From: Bacilli bacterium
GTDB lineage: Bacteria > Bacillota_I > Bacilli_A > RF39 > UBA660
DNA length: 64,000 nucleotides
Direction of reading: 5' to 3'
NCBI GenBank assembly: GCA_016297695.1
Contig: JAEDGC010000001.1
Span: 60,721 to 124,720 of the forward strand
Part shown: positions 43,160 to 52,265 of the stretch, piece by piece
How positions within the stretch are numbered: position 1 is the first letter of the stretch
Layout of the letters: each line of letters starts with the position of its first letter
Program-made: the position numbers and the translations under genes
The notes under the pieces: model-generated
What the model saw: the letters and a program-made list of their open reading frames with translations, nothing else
What the model was told of the DNA's origin: nothing
The model's database searches: none

Positions 43160-43762
43160 TTACACCTCAATTATAGCTGGATCATATGGGAAGAAATAAT
43201 AACATAAAACTGTATTATCTGTTTCTCCAGTCTGAATCCATATTTCAATAGCTGAATTATCTTCTGTTTTTTCTATAGATAAAACTTTACCTCTATTAAT
43301 ACAACATTCATCAATTAAAATATTAGCAATTTCTTTTCTATTGCTTTTTTCTTTATTAATTAGATGAAAAACAGTATAATCAGCATTTTCCTTGTTTAAT
43401 AACATATAGTAAGAATTAGAAGTTTTATTCATAAAATCTATTACTACTGTCTTTTTTCCATTTAATAAAAATTTATCAAGAGGTTTTAACTGTGCGCAAG
43501 CTTGTTTATTTAAATCATATAATTTACCTAATGGCGCTTGTGTTTTTTCTTTTTCTTTTATATATAATCCACAGTGACAGCTCTCACCTGGCTTAACATT
43601 TTCTTTAAAATCTTTACAAGGACAAACATAATCATCATTATATTCCGAAGGATTTACACAAGGGCAATATCTTTTACCATATTTTTCTTGATTATCTTTT
43701 AAACCCTGTAAAATTTCTTTTTTTAATTCTATATCTTCTGTAATTTTAAATTTAAAATCCAT
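43160..43762 (-). CDS. Ferredoxin:thioredoxin-reductase catalytic-subunit-like protein
   Basis: 200 residues. The N-terminal ~75 residues carry YCPCVNP ... YVCPCKDF ... SCHCGLYI, the CPC-CPC-CHC pattern of the FTR catalytic beta subunit, whose cysteines hold a 4Fe-4S cluster and a redox disulfide. A second, ~120-residue C-terminal domain (KFLLNGKKTVVIDFM ... CYYFFPYDPAII) is extra relative to FTR-beta. With NrdD, NrdG and a glutaredoxin in the same operon it probably supplies electrons for ribonucleotide reduction or thiol redox. GGAGG ribosome site. Confidence 0.75.
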   Translation of the reverse strand: MDFKFKITEDIELKKEILQGLKDNQEKYGKRYCPCVNPSEYNDDYVCPCKDFKENVKPGESCHCGLYIKEKEKTQAPLGKLYDLNKQACAQLKPLDKFLLNGKKTVVIDFMNKTSNSYYMLLNKENADYTVFHLINKEKSNRKEIANILIDECCINRGKVLSIEKTEDNSAIEIWIQTGETDNTVLCYYFFPYDPAIIEV

Positions 43763-44238
43763 TAAAGAACCTCCGCATATTGATTAGGACTTGCTAAAGT
43801 TATTCCTAATATATCATCATATTTACTTTTTTGGTTTGGAATAAATCTTCCGTATTTAATAATAATATTATTATAGTTTTGTAAAATACTGATTTTGTCT
43901 ATAATTTCTTCTTTATTATATCCAGTATATATAACTATATCTGAATTATGATTCACTCTAAAAGTTTTAATAAAATCTAATAGTTCAATCCAGCTATCAA
44001 AAGGTTCTAAACCACCAAAAACAACAGCTTCACAAATATCTGAATTATCAAATATTTCTATTAATCTATTAGTTGTAGTATATATGATAGGAGATGCGGC
44101 AAGCTCACTGTTTTGGCAGCAAGCTATACCACTCTCTTTTTCACATTTGAAACTACAATAAGGTAAACCAATTAATAAAGAAGGCTTTTTATAATTAACA
44201 AAATCTCCTATTGATAATTGTTTTAACTTAATTTCCAT
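43762..44238 (-). CDS. nrdG: Anaerobic ribonucleotide reductase activase (NrdG, radical SAM)
   Basis: 158 residues, the usual NrdG size. GLPYCSFKCEKESGIACCQN near residues 25-44 is the iron-sulfur site, though spacing (C-x3-C then CC seven residues later) departs from the canonical CxxxCxxC. FGGLEPF near residue 73 is the glycine-rich SAM-binding GGEPF-like motif and IVIYTGYNKEEI follows. It makes the glycyl radical in NrdD using SAM and reduced flavodoxin or ferredoxin. Lies 4 bp after nrdD. Confidence 0.82.
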   Translation of the reverse strand: MEIKLKQLSIGDFVNYKKPSLLIGLPYCSFKCEKESGIACCQNSELAASPIIYTTTNRLIEIFDNSDICEAVVFGGLEPFDSWIELLDFIKTFRVNHNSDIVIYTGYNKEEIIDKISILQNYNNIIIKYGRFIPNQKSKYDDILGITLASPNQYAEVL

Positions 44239-44242
44239 ATGC

Positions 44243-44902
44243 TTATCCTATCTTATCTATCATATTTCCAATATTGTACCATTCTCTTTTATTAAATTCT
44301 TTTTTGCGGGCTGCTGAATAACTACGAGTAGGTACTAAATATCCTACTATTCTTTGATATGTGTCTATTACCCTTCCTCCGCATTCTGGGCATATGTTTG
44401 TTCCAACAAATCCATGATGATTAGTACATTCATTGATTCTTGTATTGAAAGCAAAATAAATTACATTATGAGAAGCAAGATAATTTAACATTTTCCAAGC
44501 TGTTTCCTCAGTAGGAAATTCACTTTCTATATTAATATGGCTTATAACACCACCACCGCATCTCTTATCAAAAAGTCCAGATAAACGAACTTTTTCTTCT
44601 ATTGTACACTTTTCTGTTAGAGGTATCCATTGATTACTTAATATCTCATGGCATTTAGAATTACCGAAGTATAATCTATCTTTTGCGGCTAATTTTACTG
44701 CGGCTGCCTCTCCGGGGATTGACTCAATATTAATCTTATACCCTAGGTCCTTACAGAACTCGTCTTTATTTTTATTTAAAGCATCAAAAATCTTTTGAGC
44801 AAAAGCAACACCCTTATCTGAATAGCTTTTATATCCAAACTCATCAGTGTTAATATAACCATATATATCCATTACTTCATATAAACCTAAAAACATATTA
44901 TC
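44243..44902 (-). CDS. nrdD: Anaerobic ribonucleoside-triphosphate reductase, exon 2
   Basis: The C-terminal 219 residues of NrdD. GLYEVMDIYGYI follows the splice point. The C-terminus has the zinc site (ECTNHHGF ... ICPECGGRV) and the glycyl-radical motif RIVGYLVP, with the radical Gly present, then ARKKEFNKREWY. The junction GG|T + GAT is placed so that the intron ends in G and the frame runs NTVG|DNMFLGLYE. Total spliced length 649 residues. Confidence 0.92.
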   Translation of the reverse strand, partial: DNMFLGLYEVMDIYGYINTDEFGYKSYSDKGVAFAQKIFDALNKNKDEFCKDLGYKINIESIPGEAAAVKLAAKDRLYFGNSKCHEILSNQWIPLTEKCTIEEKVRLSGLFDKRCGGGVISHINIESEFPTEETAWKMLNYLASHNVIYFAFNTRINECTNHHGFVGTNICPECGGRVIDTYQRIVGYLVPTRSYSAARKKEFNKREWYNIGNMIDKIG

Positions 44903-46182
44903 CATTATTTCTAATGGTACTGACTATCTTTTAACACTAACCCTTGTTAATGCTATTACTCTTTTGGTATTTTACCTACTTCGTTATCCACGAATAGTCG
45001 ATACAGGCAGTTATTTTCTATTATCTCTTAAAGGATATTTATATTTTTTTTCATTGCGATATTTTATTACTTTTCCACTATTTATATTCTGAATAGTAGC
45101 ATATGAAACTTCGTATTTTTTTGAAATTTCTTTTAATGAAAGATTGGTATTTAATATGATATTGCAAATTTCATCAATTATGTCTGGAGATAAAGTGGTT
45201 TCTTTTCTTTTCTTTTGATAATTTTTTCTAATAGGATAATCAATGTTTTTATCATATCCTTTTTTCCCTTGATTAATTTCACTAACCACCATTTGACTTA
45301 TATTGAATTTTTTTGCGATTTCTTTTTGAGAGAGAGTTGAGTTTTTTAATAATTCTTTTATTTGAGGATGAATAATTTCAGCTTTTTTCATTTTTCCTAA
45401 TCTTATAGGGTAATTTATGTAGCTCCTATACCAAACTCTACCTTGGTTGATGTCATTAAGATAAGATAAATCAATCTCATATTCTTTCGCTATTTGTTTT
45501 AAACTTTTATCAAGTTCATATTTTAAAGAATATGTTAGTTGTTTAATTTTTTCTTCTGTGTATCTTGATTGTCGCAGAGGATAGCTTAATTCTGAATTAT
45601 AATATGCCTTGCCCCTATTAATTTCTGAAATTTGTCCCTCAGATAAATCATATTTTTTTGCTAAAATTTTAAAAGGCAAAACATTTTGAATTATTTCATC
45701 AATTAATTCCATTAAAACATCTTCACTTTTTACTTTTGCTATTGGGTTATTAACTCCACTTCCTATTCCATCTCCACCGATAGCTACATTATAGCCATTT
45801 GGAACAAGACTATTATATTTTTGTATCCAATATTTTTCCCTCTCATCGTAATTTACAACATCATTTTCTAAGATTGACATAGTAAAATGTTCAATACCAT
45901 ATTTTTTCATTGCTTTAGTAATAACTTGGGTATTCGGTTTATGTTTTACTAAAGAGCAATATTGTTCCCATCTTTGTTTAGGGTTAACAGTTTGTCCTAT
46001 ATAAACCTTATTGTTAATATCATTTTTTATAATATAAATATCTTTTTTCTTATGATTATGTCTATTCATTTTTAATAACCTCCCACGGGATTGGCATATT
46101 TTTAACTTAGCTTTCCCCGTTAGCCACCCTTGTGACCCCAATATTTTAAATTGGTTAAGTAATATAAGGCTCTTTAGATTGA
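44903..46182 (-). mobile_element. Group I intron in nrdD
   Basis: 1280 bp. P1 pairs AGGT|TC with GAGCCT close to the 5' end (T.G at the splice site). P/Q elements GCTAACGGGGAA and AATCCCGTGGGA precede the endonuclease gene; R (CGACTATTCG) and S (AAAAGATAGTC) follow it, giving P7 GACTA/TAGTC. The endonuclease reading frame is between Q and R. The P/Q pair is shared with the second dnaE intron. Confidence 0.92.
45011..46069 (-). CDS. GIY-YIG homing endonuclease in nrdD intron
   Basis: 352 residues from ATG 46069 with GGGAGG (inside the intron Q region). The catalytic domain is DIYIIKND ... VYIGQTVNPKQRWEQY near residues 9-40, with the Glu-bearing helix EREKYWIQKYNSL. The C-terminal ~230 residues contain four repeats of a helix-turn-helix-plus-tail module, each ending INxGxxY...YP(I/L)R, a NUMOD-like DNA-reading array. 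The enzyme cuts intronless nrdD. Frame upstream of 46069 is open but contains intron structure and is not coding. Confidence 0.85.
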   Translation of the reverse strand: MNRHNHKKKDIYIIKNDINNKVYIGQTVNPKQRWEQYCSLVKHKPNTQVITKAMKKYGIEHFTMSILENDVVNYDEREKYWIQKYNSLVPNGYNVAIGGDGIGSGVNNPIAKVKSEDVLMELIDEIIQNVLPFKILAKKYDLSEGQISEINRGKAYYNSELSYPLRQSRYTEEKIKQLTYSLKYELDKSLKQIAKEYEIDLSYLNDINQGRVWYRSYINYPIRLGKMKKAEIIHPQIKELLKNSTLSQKEIAKKFNISQMVVSEINQGKKGYDKNIDYPIRKNYQKKRKETTLSPDIIDEICNIILNTNLSLKEISKKYEVSYATIQNINSGKVIKYRNEKKYKYPLRDNRK

Positions 46183-47472
46183 ACCTACTGTATTGAAAAG
46201 CTTATCCATTTCAACTCCGCCCTCCATAAAATTAGGAAGAAGTTTCTTTTCAATATTTCTTTGAATTATATGCCTTACAACATCTAATGCACACATATCA
46301 ATAAACTGAATATGATTCAGTCTCTCAATAAATTTATCTTCGTTGTTTGGATATTCAAGAGCAATAGCTTCAAGATTAATGGTAGATACTTTAACTGAAC
46401 CAACTGACAAAGCTGTTCCGCCTATTGAGTTAATAAATGGATCAAGCTGAGTTGTATCTGAAATAAGGCGGCAACAATTGGATAATGCGCCAGGATTCTC
46501 ACTTATAAAGAAATTAGAATCATTCCATTTCATATTGTGTTTACTTGCCCATTTTGCAAATTCTTCATCTTCAAATTTTCCATCACGATAGATTAAGGAG
46601 AATGTGAGCACGGGGTATGTGAAAAGGTTCTGGGTCCTTATTTCTGATACGGTATCCATAAACATCTTTTGAATCTTCATTATATCTTCAATATAATCAA
46701 TTACAAATGTTCCATCTGGATATTCTCTGCCGCCAAAAAGTTCTTCAAGATATAATCTATCAAATATACTCATATTAGAAAATACAGTTTGTGTTTGATC
46801 ACGATAAAATTTTTGATTTAATCTATAAATTAATTTTTGGAAAGCTTGCTTTAAATAATACTCAGGACTTACAAGATAATAATTATTCTCTATATCATGC
46901 TTCCAAAAATAGAAGAGCCAGATCAATAAATCAGGGAGCCCGACTGCGCCAGAAGACCTGTTAGACATGAATGATATGTACTCTATTACATCATCGAGGA
47001 ATGTCTGTAAATGTTTAGGCGGCTCATTGTTGTAATTATCTATAAAAAATAATCCTTCCATAGCCAACCTTGACAGGTCATATGCGAAGCAATAACTGAA
47101 GAACGTAGACGTAGGGGCGTCATGCATATATAAATTTGGTCCCATCTCCATCTTTAACCATTCTCGTGCAATTTTAATACCATATTTCTTTTGAAGCTCA
47201 TAAAATATTTTATTAAATGCCAGCAACTTATTTTCTGACTTATCTTTTTCTTTTAATAAAGATTGAATGTCTTTAGTTGTAACAGAAGCATTAGCATCAA
47301 TAGTTGTATCAGCAACAGGCTTATTATCTGCTGTGAAATTATCAATAAAATCTGTTCCATTTAACTGGGTTTCATGGAATCCATTTAATAATTCAAATTC
47401 TTCACCATATTCTTCTGTTAAACGATTAAATTCAGTTGTAAAATTTTTACCAAGTTTAATTTTTTTATTCAT
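46183..47472 (-). CDS. nrdD: Anaerobic ribonucleoside-triphosphate reductase, exon 1
   Basis: The N-terminal 430 residues. KMEMGPNLYMHDAPTSTFFSYCFAYDL near 115, SNRSSGAVGLPDLLIW near 170, and ALSNCCRL near 335 with the active-site Cys pair are typical of class III reductases. The exon ends LFNTVG|. No obvious ATP-cone is present at the N-terminus, unlike many host NrdD. It reduces rNTPs to dNTPs without oxygen, so the host is an anaerobe. GGAGG ribosome site; overlaps the glutaredoxin gene. Confidence 0.92.
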
Positions 47473-47686
47473 TGGTATTACCTCCTATTTTATTTATATA
47501 GTCTACAGCTTCTTTAAAATTTAAAGTTGATGAGCCTACTTCTAAAACTGGAAGAAAAGTAAAACCTTTTTCTCTTAATATATCAAGATTTTCTATCTTA
47601 GTATATTGAATATTTTTTTGTACAAGTTTCTTTTCTAAAACTTTACATTTAGGGCAATTAGTTGAATATAATATAATATTGTCCAT
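47465..47686 (-). CDS. Glutaredoxin/NrdH-like redoxin
   Basis: 73 residues from ATG 47686 with AAAGGA upstream. NIILYSTNCPKCK near residue 3 is the CPxC redox site, and FTFLPVLEVGSSTLNFKEAVDYI near residue 43 contains the cis-Pro and the C-terminal binding residues. It would keep ribonucleotide reductase or other thiols reduced and is coupled to nrdD by overlap. Together with the FTR-like protein it forms a redox chain in this operon. Confidence 0.85.
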   Translation of the reverse strand: MDNIILYSTNCPKCKVLEKKLVQKNIQYTKIENLDILREKGFTFLPVLEVGSSTLNFKEAVDYINKIGGNTNE

Positions 47687-47709
47687 AAACATCATCCTTT
47701 GTTATATTA

Positions 47710-48471
47710 TTAACTTCTCTTATCTATAAAGAAAAGTTTTTCACAAGCTTTAAAATTATTATCAAGTCCGCAAGTTCTATTCACTTCATCTTTTGACCAT
47801 ATAATTTCAAAATCATCAGGCATTGTTTGTTCACTAATAAAGATAGGAAATTGTTCACTTGTTTTTCTTAACCAATCATAATATTCTTCGTGATTAAACT
47901 TAGGACTGATACCATAAGGTTTAGTACCTTTATAAGGCGAATCACAATAAATAATTGTATTTTTTGGAAGATTACTTAAATCAAAAGTAAGATAATCTGA
48001 ACAAATAAAATTAATATTTTTATAATTTAAATCATTTGATTGCTTTTGATGATTTCTATATGCTTCTTGATAATAATTCCTATCTTGGGTAGGCTTAGCG
48101 TATCCACGAGGAAATCCGCCATTAGCAAAACTACTATACCACTCAATTGCGCCAATCTTATATAATGGCATTTTAGGTTCATAATTATTATCTGCTCTTA
48201 TCTTTTTCCATTCTGCATAAGCCAAATCCCAATATTCTCTTGAACCATCTTCTGGTATTAATGAAAAATCTTCTTGCGCTTGTTTATGTAAAGCTATTAA
48301 AGTTGGAGATAAATCATTTGCAATTAAATTATTACATTGAATTTTATCAATGAGATTTGCTCCTCCGCAAAATATATCTACAAAAGTAGAAATATTATTA
48401 TCGTTAATGTACTTTTGTAAAATTGGTACGATATATTTACAATATCTTCTTTTGCTTCCCATATAAGTCAT
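47710..48471 (-). CDS. Dam-like N6-adenine DNA methyltransferase (D12 class)
   Basis: 253 residues. Motif X YMGSKRRYCKYIVPIL at the start, motif I VDIFCGGANL near residue 31, and catalytic motif IV IIYCDSPYKG near residue 173, which is DSPY in place of DPPY. This is the D12 class of adenine methyltransferases in phages; it modifies phage DNA and can block host restriction. A TRD-like region lies between motifs. The start overlaps the upstream gene by 4 bp. Specificity unknown. Confidence 0.88.
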   Translation of the reverse strand: MTYMGSKRRYCKYIVPILQKYINDNNISTFVDIFCGGANLIDKIQCNNLIANDLSPTLIALHKQAQEDFSLIPEDGSREYWDLAYAEWKKIRADNNYEPKMPLYKIGAIEWYSSFANGGFPRGYAKPTQDRNYYQEAYRNHQKQSNDLNYKNINFICSDYLTFDLSNLPKNTIIYCDSPYKGTKPYGISPKFNHEEYYDWLRKTSEQFPIFISEQTMPDDFEIIWSKDEVNRTCGLDNNFKACEKLFFIDKRS

Positions 48472-49133
48472 TTATTTTCACCCTCTCTTGAAATCCATTT
48501 AATTATAGGTTGCTTCTTTTCAAAAGTTAAATCCCAATAAAACCATGCGTAAGCTTGAACACCTGCACTTAATACTTTTCTACCATTTTTATAGCAAGAA
48601 ATTCTGTCATAATAAATGTACACTTCAGAAGGCGGAAAATCTTTTAATATTTTTTCATATCTTTTTTGTCCTTCTAAAAATTGAAGTCTACCTAACATAA
48701 TTATGCCTTTATTAGCAATACTTAAAGATTTCATAACAAAAGGTTCAATAATTGAGAAAGGAGGGTTCATTATAATATAATCAATATCTTGAATAGGATA
48801 GCTGTCTGAAAGAAAATCATACTCTTTTCCAGCTTTTATTGGAAAATCAATTATTTGTTCTCTTTTTTGAATATCTGTTGCTATTAAATTAAACTGCTGT
48901 ATATTTTTATCCTCTAAATATGAACAAATACCTTGAATCATATGCCCTCCACCTGCACAAGGTTCAAGTATAGAACAATTAGTAAAATCAATATTTAATT
49001 CTTTTAAAATATTATATACTTGTTCAGGCGGAGTTGCATAATAGTCTAAAGCTTCTCTTTCTTTATTGTTTTTATCATATCCATTATACATTCCACATTT
49101 ACTATAATGACTTTTTCGCTCATCAAAATTCAT
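48468..49133 (-). CDS. N6-adenine-type DNA methyltransferase (NPPF)
   Basis: 221 residues from ATG 49133, with GGAG eight bases upstream. SAM-binding motif ILEPCAGGGHMIQG near residue 55 and catalytic YIIMNPPFSI near residue 115 identify a class I adenine methyltransferase. No separate target-recognition domain is obvious at this size. It lies directly before the Dam-like gene, so phage DNA probably carries two modifications. Function may be DNA or, less likely, RNA or protein. Confidence 0.8.
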   Translation of the reverse strand: MNFDERKSHYSKCGMYNGYDKNNKEREALDYYATPPEQVYNILKELNIDFTNCSILEPCAGGGHMIQGICSYLEDKNIQQFNLIATDIQKREQIIDFPIKAGKEYDFLSDSYPIQDIDYIIMNPPFSIIEPFVMKSLSIANKGIIMLGRLQFLEGQKRYEKILKDFPPSEVYIYYDRISCYKNGRKVLSAGVQAYAWFYWDLTFEKKQPIIKWISREGENK

Positions 49134-49138
49134 ATTTA

Positions 49139-49714
49139 TCACTCCATTTTTATTTTATAAATATCTAAATATGATTTAACTAAGATGTCCAAATTATGAC
49201 TAAATAGTTCCATATTTTCATTTTCTACAGTATCAAAGTTAAAATCTATATTTTGAAAATCTTCCTTATCCGCAATAAATCTTCGACATATTTCTTTGCA
49301 ATCAGGATTATCTTCTCTTGTTAAACACCGCATTAATCTTGTTTTATCAGAAGTTTTTATACAAATTGGAATCACTATTAAATTATCAAAATTTAAAAGT
49401 TGCTTAATATCTTTTATTGAAAAAGCACCTATGCTAATTGGATTATCTTCAATTTCATTTCTATTTATTCCATAAGACCAATTATTATAATAATTTATAG
49501 TATAAAAGTCATTATTTGTTATGCCTCGTATAAATTGTTCTTTATTAACAAAATAGTAATCAACATTATTTGTTTCTGTATCTCTCATAGGTCTAGTAGT
49601 AGTTGGGATAATGTGATGCAGGCTCTTAAATTTAGAAGTTAAGAGCCGTACACCAGTATCTTTTCCGCTTCCACTAGGTCCAAAAAGAGCGATAACAATA
49701 TTATTCTTCTTCAT
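49139..49714 (-). CDS. Guanylate kinase-like nucleotide kinase
   Basis: 191 residues from ATG 49714 with AAGGAG 6-7 nt upstream, starting inside dnaE. P-loop FGPSGSGKDT near residue 10, GMP-site segment TTTRPMRDTETNNVDYYFV near 38, and a later RCLTREDNP lid are those of guanylate kinases. It would make dGDP/GDP for dNTP supply, consistent with neighbouring nrdD. The GSGKD (Asp after Lys) occurs in phage versions. Substrate could be another dNMP. Confidence 0.8.
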   Translation of the reverse strand: MKKNNIVIALFGPSGSGKDTGVRLLTSKFKSLHHIIPTTTRPMRDTETNNVDYYFVNKEQFIRGITNNDFYTINYYNNWSYGINRNEIEDNPISIGAFSIKDIKQLLNFDNLIVIPICIKTSDKTRLMRCLTREDNPDCKEICRRFIADKEDFQNIDFNFDTVENENMELFSHNLDILVKSYLDIYKIKME

Positions 49715-51121
49715 CACTATCTCCTTCTGCTCGTTCATGTGTTAGAACAAGATTTTTATTATCAACAACCTGTAATATTTTATATAACTGATGTGAGTTT
49801 GTCGTTTTATATGTTTTAGCTACAAAAGTATCTTCTCTCCTATAACCATTTATTAATAGTAAAGTTCCTTTTTTAAACCAACCTTCTTCTATAACTGTTT
49901 TTGTTCCATCTGGATTTAGTTTTGATATTCTCTTTTTAAACATTGAGTAATATTCTTTTGTAAATTTAACTGAAACTACTCCAGTTGGAGTTAATAATGT
50001 TATAGTGGCTTTGCTATCTTTCTTTGCTATAACGGTTCCTACTATTTTATGAATTTTATATATAGGAATATTAATATCTTTTCTTCTAATATATCGCTCT
50101 ACTTCACTTTTTTCATTTAATTTAAAGAAATCTGAAACACCATATCTATTAACATCAACATCACTTAATTCATGTTTGTGATAATAGAAACATAATGATT
50201 GCATTTCCCAAGCTGAAATAGTTCCGCTTGCATATTTTTCCCAATTTTGCTTAAATAAAATAGTATTATATTTTTGTAATAATTCTTCTTTGTTTTCTTT
50301 TATCCAATCTCTAACACAATCCATCTGTTTAGAATAAATTTTATCCCAAACTTTTTGTTGTATTAATGGATTTCCATTTATAAAATCTACTTCTTCAATT
50401 AAATTTGACTTTTGTAAGAAGTTTAAACTTCTTTCATCTAATAAATAATAAATATCTTTCTTATTTTTCTTAATATATTTATTAAAATCAAATAATTGTT
50501 TAGTAAACTCTAAATCATCAGGTATTAAATTATATTTTACTAAACTGCTAAAGTTTTGTAAATTTAAATTAGTTTTTGGTTCACTAATTGTATAAATATA
50601 ATAAGCCATAATACTAATACGAGATTCTTGATTTAATTCTTTTGCCCAGTTATTATCTAATTTATCAAAAGCGCCAGCTTTAATTAAAGCAATCATTGTA
50701 GGTTTATTAAGCGGACATTTTTTCATAAATTCTTTTATGCTCTTATAAGGTCTTGCCGCCATAATTTGTTCAATTGTTTTCTTATTAACTTTACTAACAC
50801 CTTTAAGACCAAATAAAATTTCATTATTTTCTACATCAGGAATAAAAGTATAATCTGAATTATTAATATCAATTAGTGATACTTTTATACCTCTTGATCT
50901 AACCATTCCAATAGCTGTTGCTAATTTACCATAATCAGTTGATTTATCTTTTTCTTCAACGTCAATTTCATCATCTTCATCTTCATTATTTTCTAATAAA
51001 GATTCTGTATTAACAATAAGACAGGCGGTGTTCCAATATATGGGATTCCAATGAGTTGCGGCAAATGCAGATTGGACCCCGATATAGGAGTAAGAGGTTG
51101 CGTGTATGACGGAAAAACTAT
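49701..51121 (-). CDS. dnaE: DNA polymerase III alpha (DnaE), exon 3
   Basis: The C-terminal 472 residues and the end of a split codon. It starts (Y)SFSVIHATSYSYIGVQSAF right after the splice and continues to helix-hairpin-helix-like GLKGVSKVNKKTIEQIM near 120 and the OB-fold (IVGTVIAKKDSKATITLLTP) near 385. Acidic Glu/Asp insert EDEDDEIDVEEKD near residue 45. The frame is open well upstream of the first ATG at 50906, and homology continues to 51121, which fixes the exon start. First ~120 nt are G+C-richer than average. Confidence 0.9.
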
Positions 51122-52265
51122 CAAGAATCTTTTTATTTCTAAAAAGCTTAGACTATCTTTTACTCACAATTGTGAGAACACCTTTTCCAATTTCGTATCA
51201 ATAGAAATCGTACTCCCAATCTAACTTGGGATAGTCGTTACAGGTTCGATAAAGGATATGACAACTTATCATCTTTAAAAACTTGTCCTACTTTAACTCT
51301 TCTAACAGTTTCCTCAGAAGCACCAACCATTTCTCCAATTTGTTTATTAGATAATGATGTTGTCAATAGTAATTCTTTTATTTTGTCTGCTCTTTGTTCA
51401 TTTGCAGATTTTTTTCTTATAGGATATGTTGGATATAGACCATGCCGCATTGTACCAGCATTTATCTTTTTAATAGTAGATACTCCAATATTTAACATTT
51501 CTGCTATTTTTGTATAAGAATAAGTTGAATTTAATAATAAATCTATTAGTTCATCATAATCTTTATCATCTTTATAATATTTAAATAATGGATATTTTTC
51601 TTGGTCATCTTTAAAATAAACTCCATTATTTATAGATGAAATAAATGCAGCTGATATATTATATTTATTTTCTAACTCATAATAAGGAACACCCTGTTTT
51701 ATTTCTTCTTTTAATGTTTTTAGTTCATCTTGACTTAATATTGAACTAAAGCCTTTTCGTTCTCCGCCTATACTGACATTATATCCAAGTCCGGTTGAAC
51801 AATGACTTTGAAGTTTATCAATCCAGTATATCTCTCTTTGATTAACTTCTTCAATATCTTCTGTAAAAAGAGTTTCAATTATAGATATTTCAAAATTATC
51901 TTCTCCATACTCTCTTATTTTTTTATGAATTAAATCATTATAAGAACTTGCTTTTTCATTAAAAGCACATGAATGATGTTCTCTTATTCTCCTTTCATAA
52001 TTATTTGTTTGTCCAACATATTTGTGATTGTTAATTTTGTTTGTGTAACAGTAAATATAGTACATAATTTTTTCTCCTTTATACTTTGTATTTACTGTTG
52101 TCATATCCTTTAAAGTTTCCCACGGGATTTTCATGACAACAGTTAAGATATTTTTTATATCCTCACTGTTATTTTAGAATTCCCCGTTAGCATTTAATCT
52201 TTTTGTCCAAAAATTAAATACCCCGTTGATAAACGGTAAAGTGTTTAGGGGCAAGTTTTTCGTTC
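51122..52265 (-). mobile_element. Group I intron 2 of dnaE
   Basis: 1144 bp. Exon 2 ends ATGGGGT|GAACG; P1 pairs GGGGT|GA with TTGCCCC about 15 nt in. P (GCTAACGGGGAA) and Q (AATCCCGTGGGA) precede the endonuclease; R (AACGACTATCCC) and S (AAAAGATAGTC) follow. Ends ...TTCTTG| before ATAGTTTTTCC. Splicing rebuilds a Tyr codon (T|AT) to give GPQMG(Y)SFS, the conserved run in DnaE. Confidence 0.92.
51238..52065 (-). CDS. GIY-YIG homing endonuclease in dnaE intron 2
   Basis: 275 residues from ATG 52065 with AAAGGAG. YYIYCYTNK ... KYVGQTNNYERRIREH near residues 2-30 form the GIY-YIG catalytic core; QREIYWIDKLQ carries the metal Glu. The C-terminal part has three NUMOD-like repeats ending KYPLF, TYPIR and SYPL, as in the nrdD-intron enzyme, to which it is clearly related. 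Confidence 0.88.
   Translation of the reverse strand: MYYIYCYTNKINNHKYVGQTNNYERRIREHHSCAFNEKASSYNDLIHKKIREYGEDNFEISIIETLFTEDIEEVNQREIYWIDKLQSHCSTGLGYNVSIGGERKGFSSILSQDELKTLKEEIKQGVPYYELENKYNISAAFISSINNGVYFKDDQEKYPLFKYYKDDKDYDELIDLLLNSTYSYTKIAEMLNIGVSTIKKINAGTMRHGLYPTYPIRKKSANEQRADKIKELLLTTSLSNKQIGEMVGASEETVRRVKVGQVFKDDKLSYPLSNL

Noticed and set aside
50907..51121. Separate small gene before the dnaE C-terminal frame
   Set aside because: The same frame is open and carries DnaE sequence up to the intron boundary, so it is exon 3, not a separate gene or a gap.
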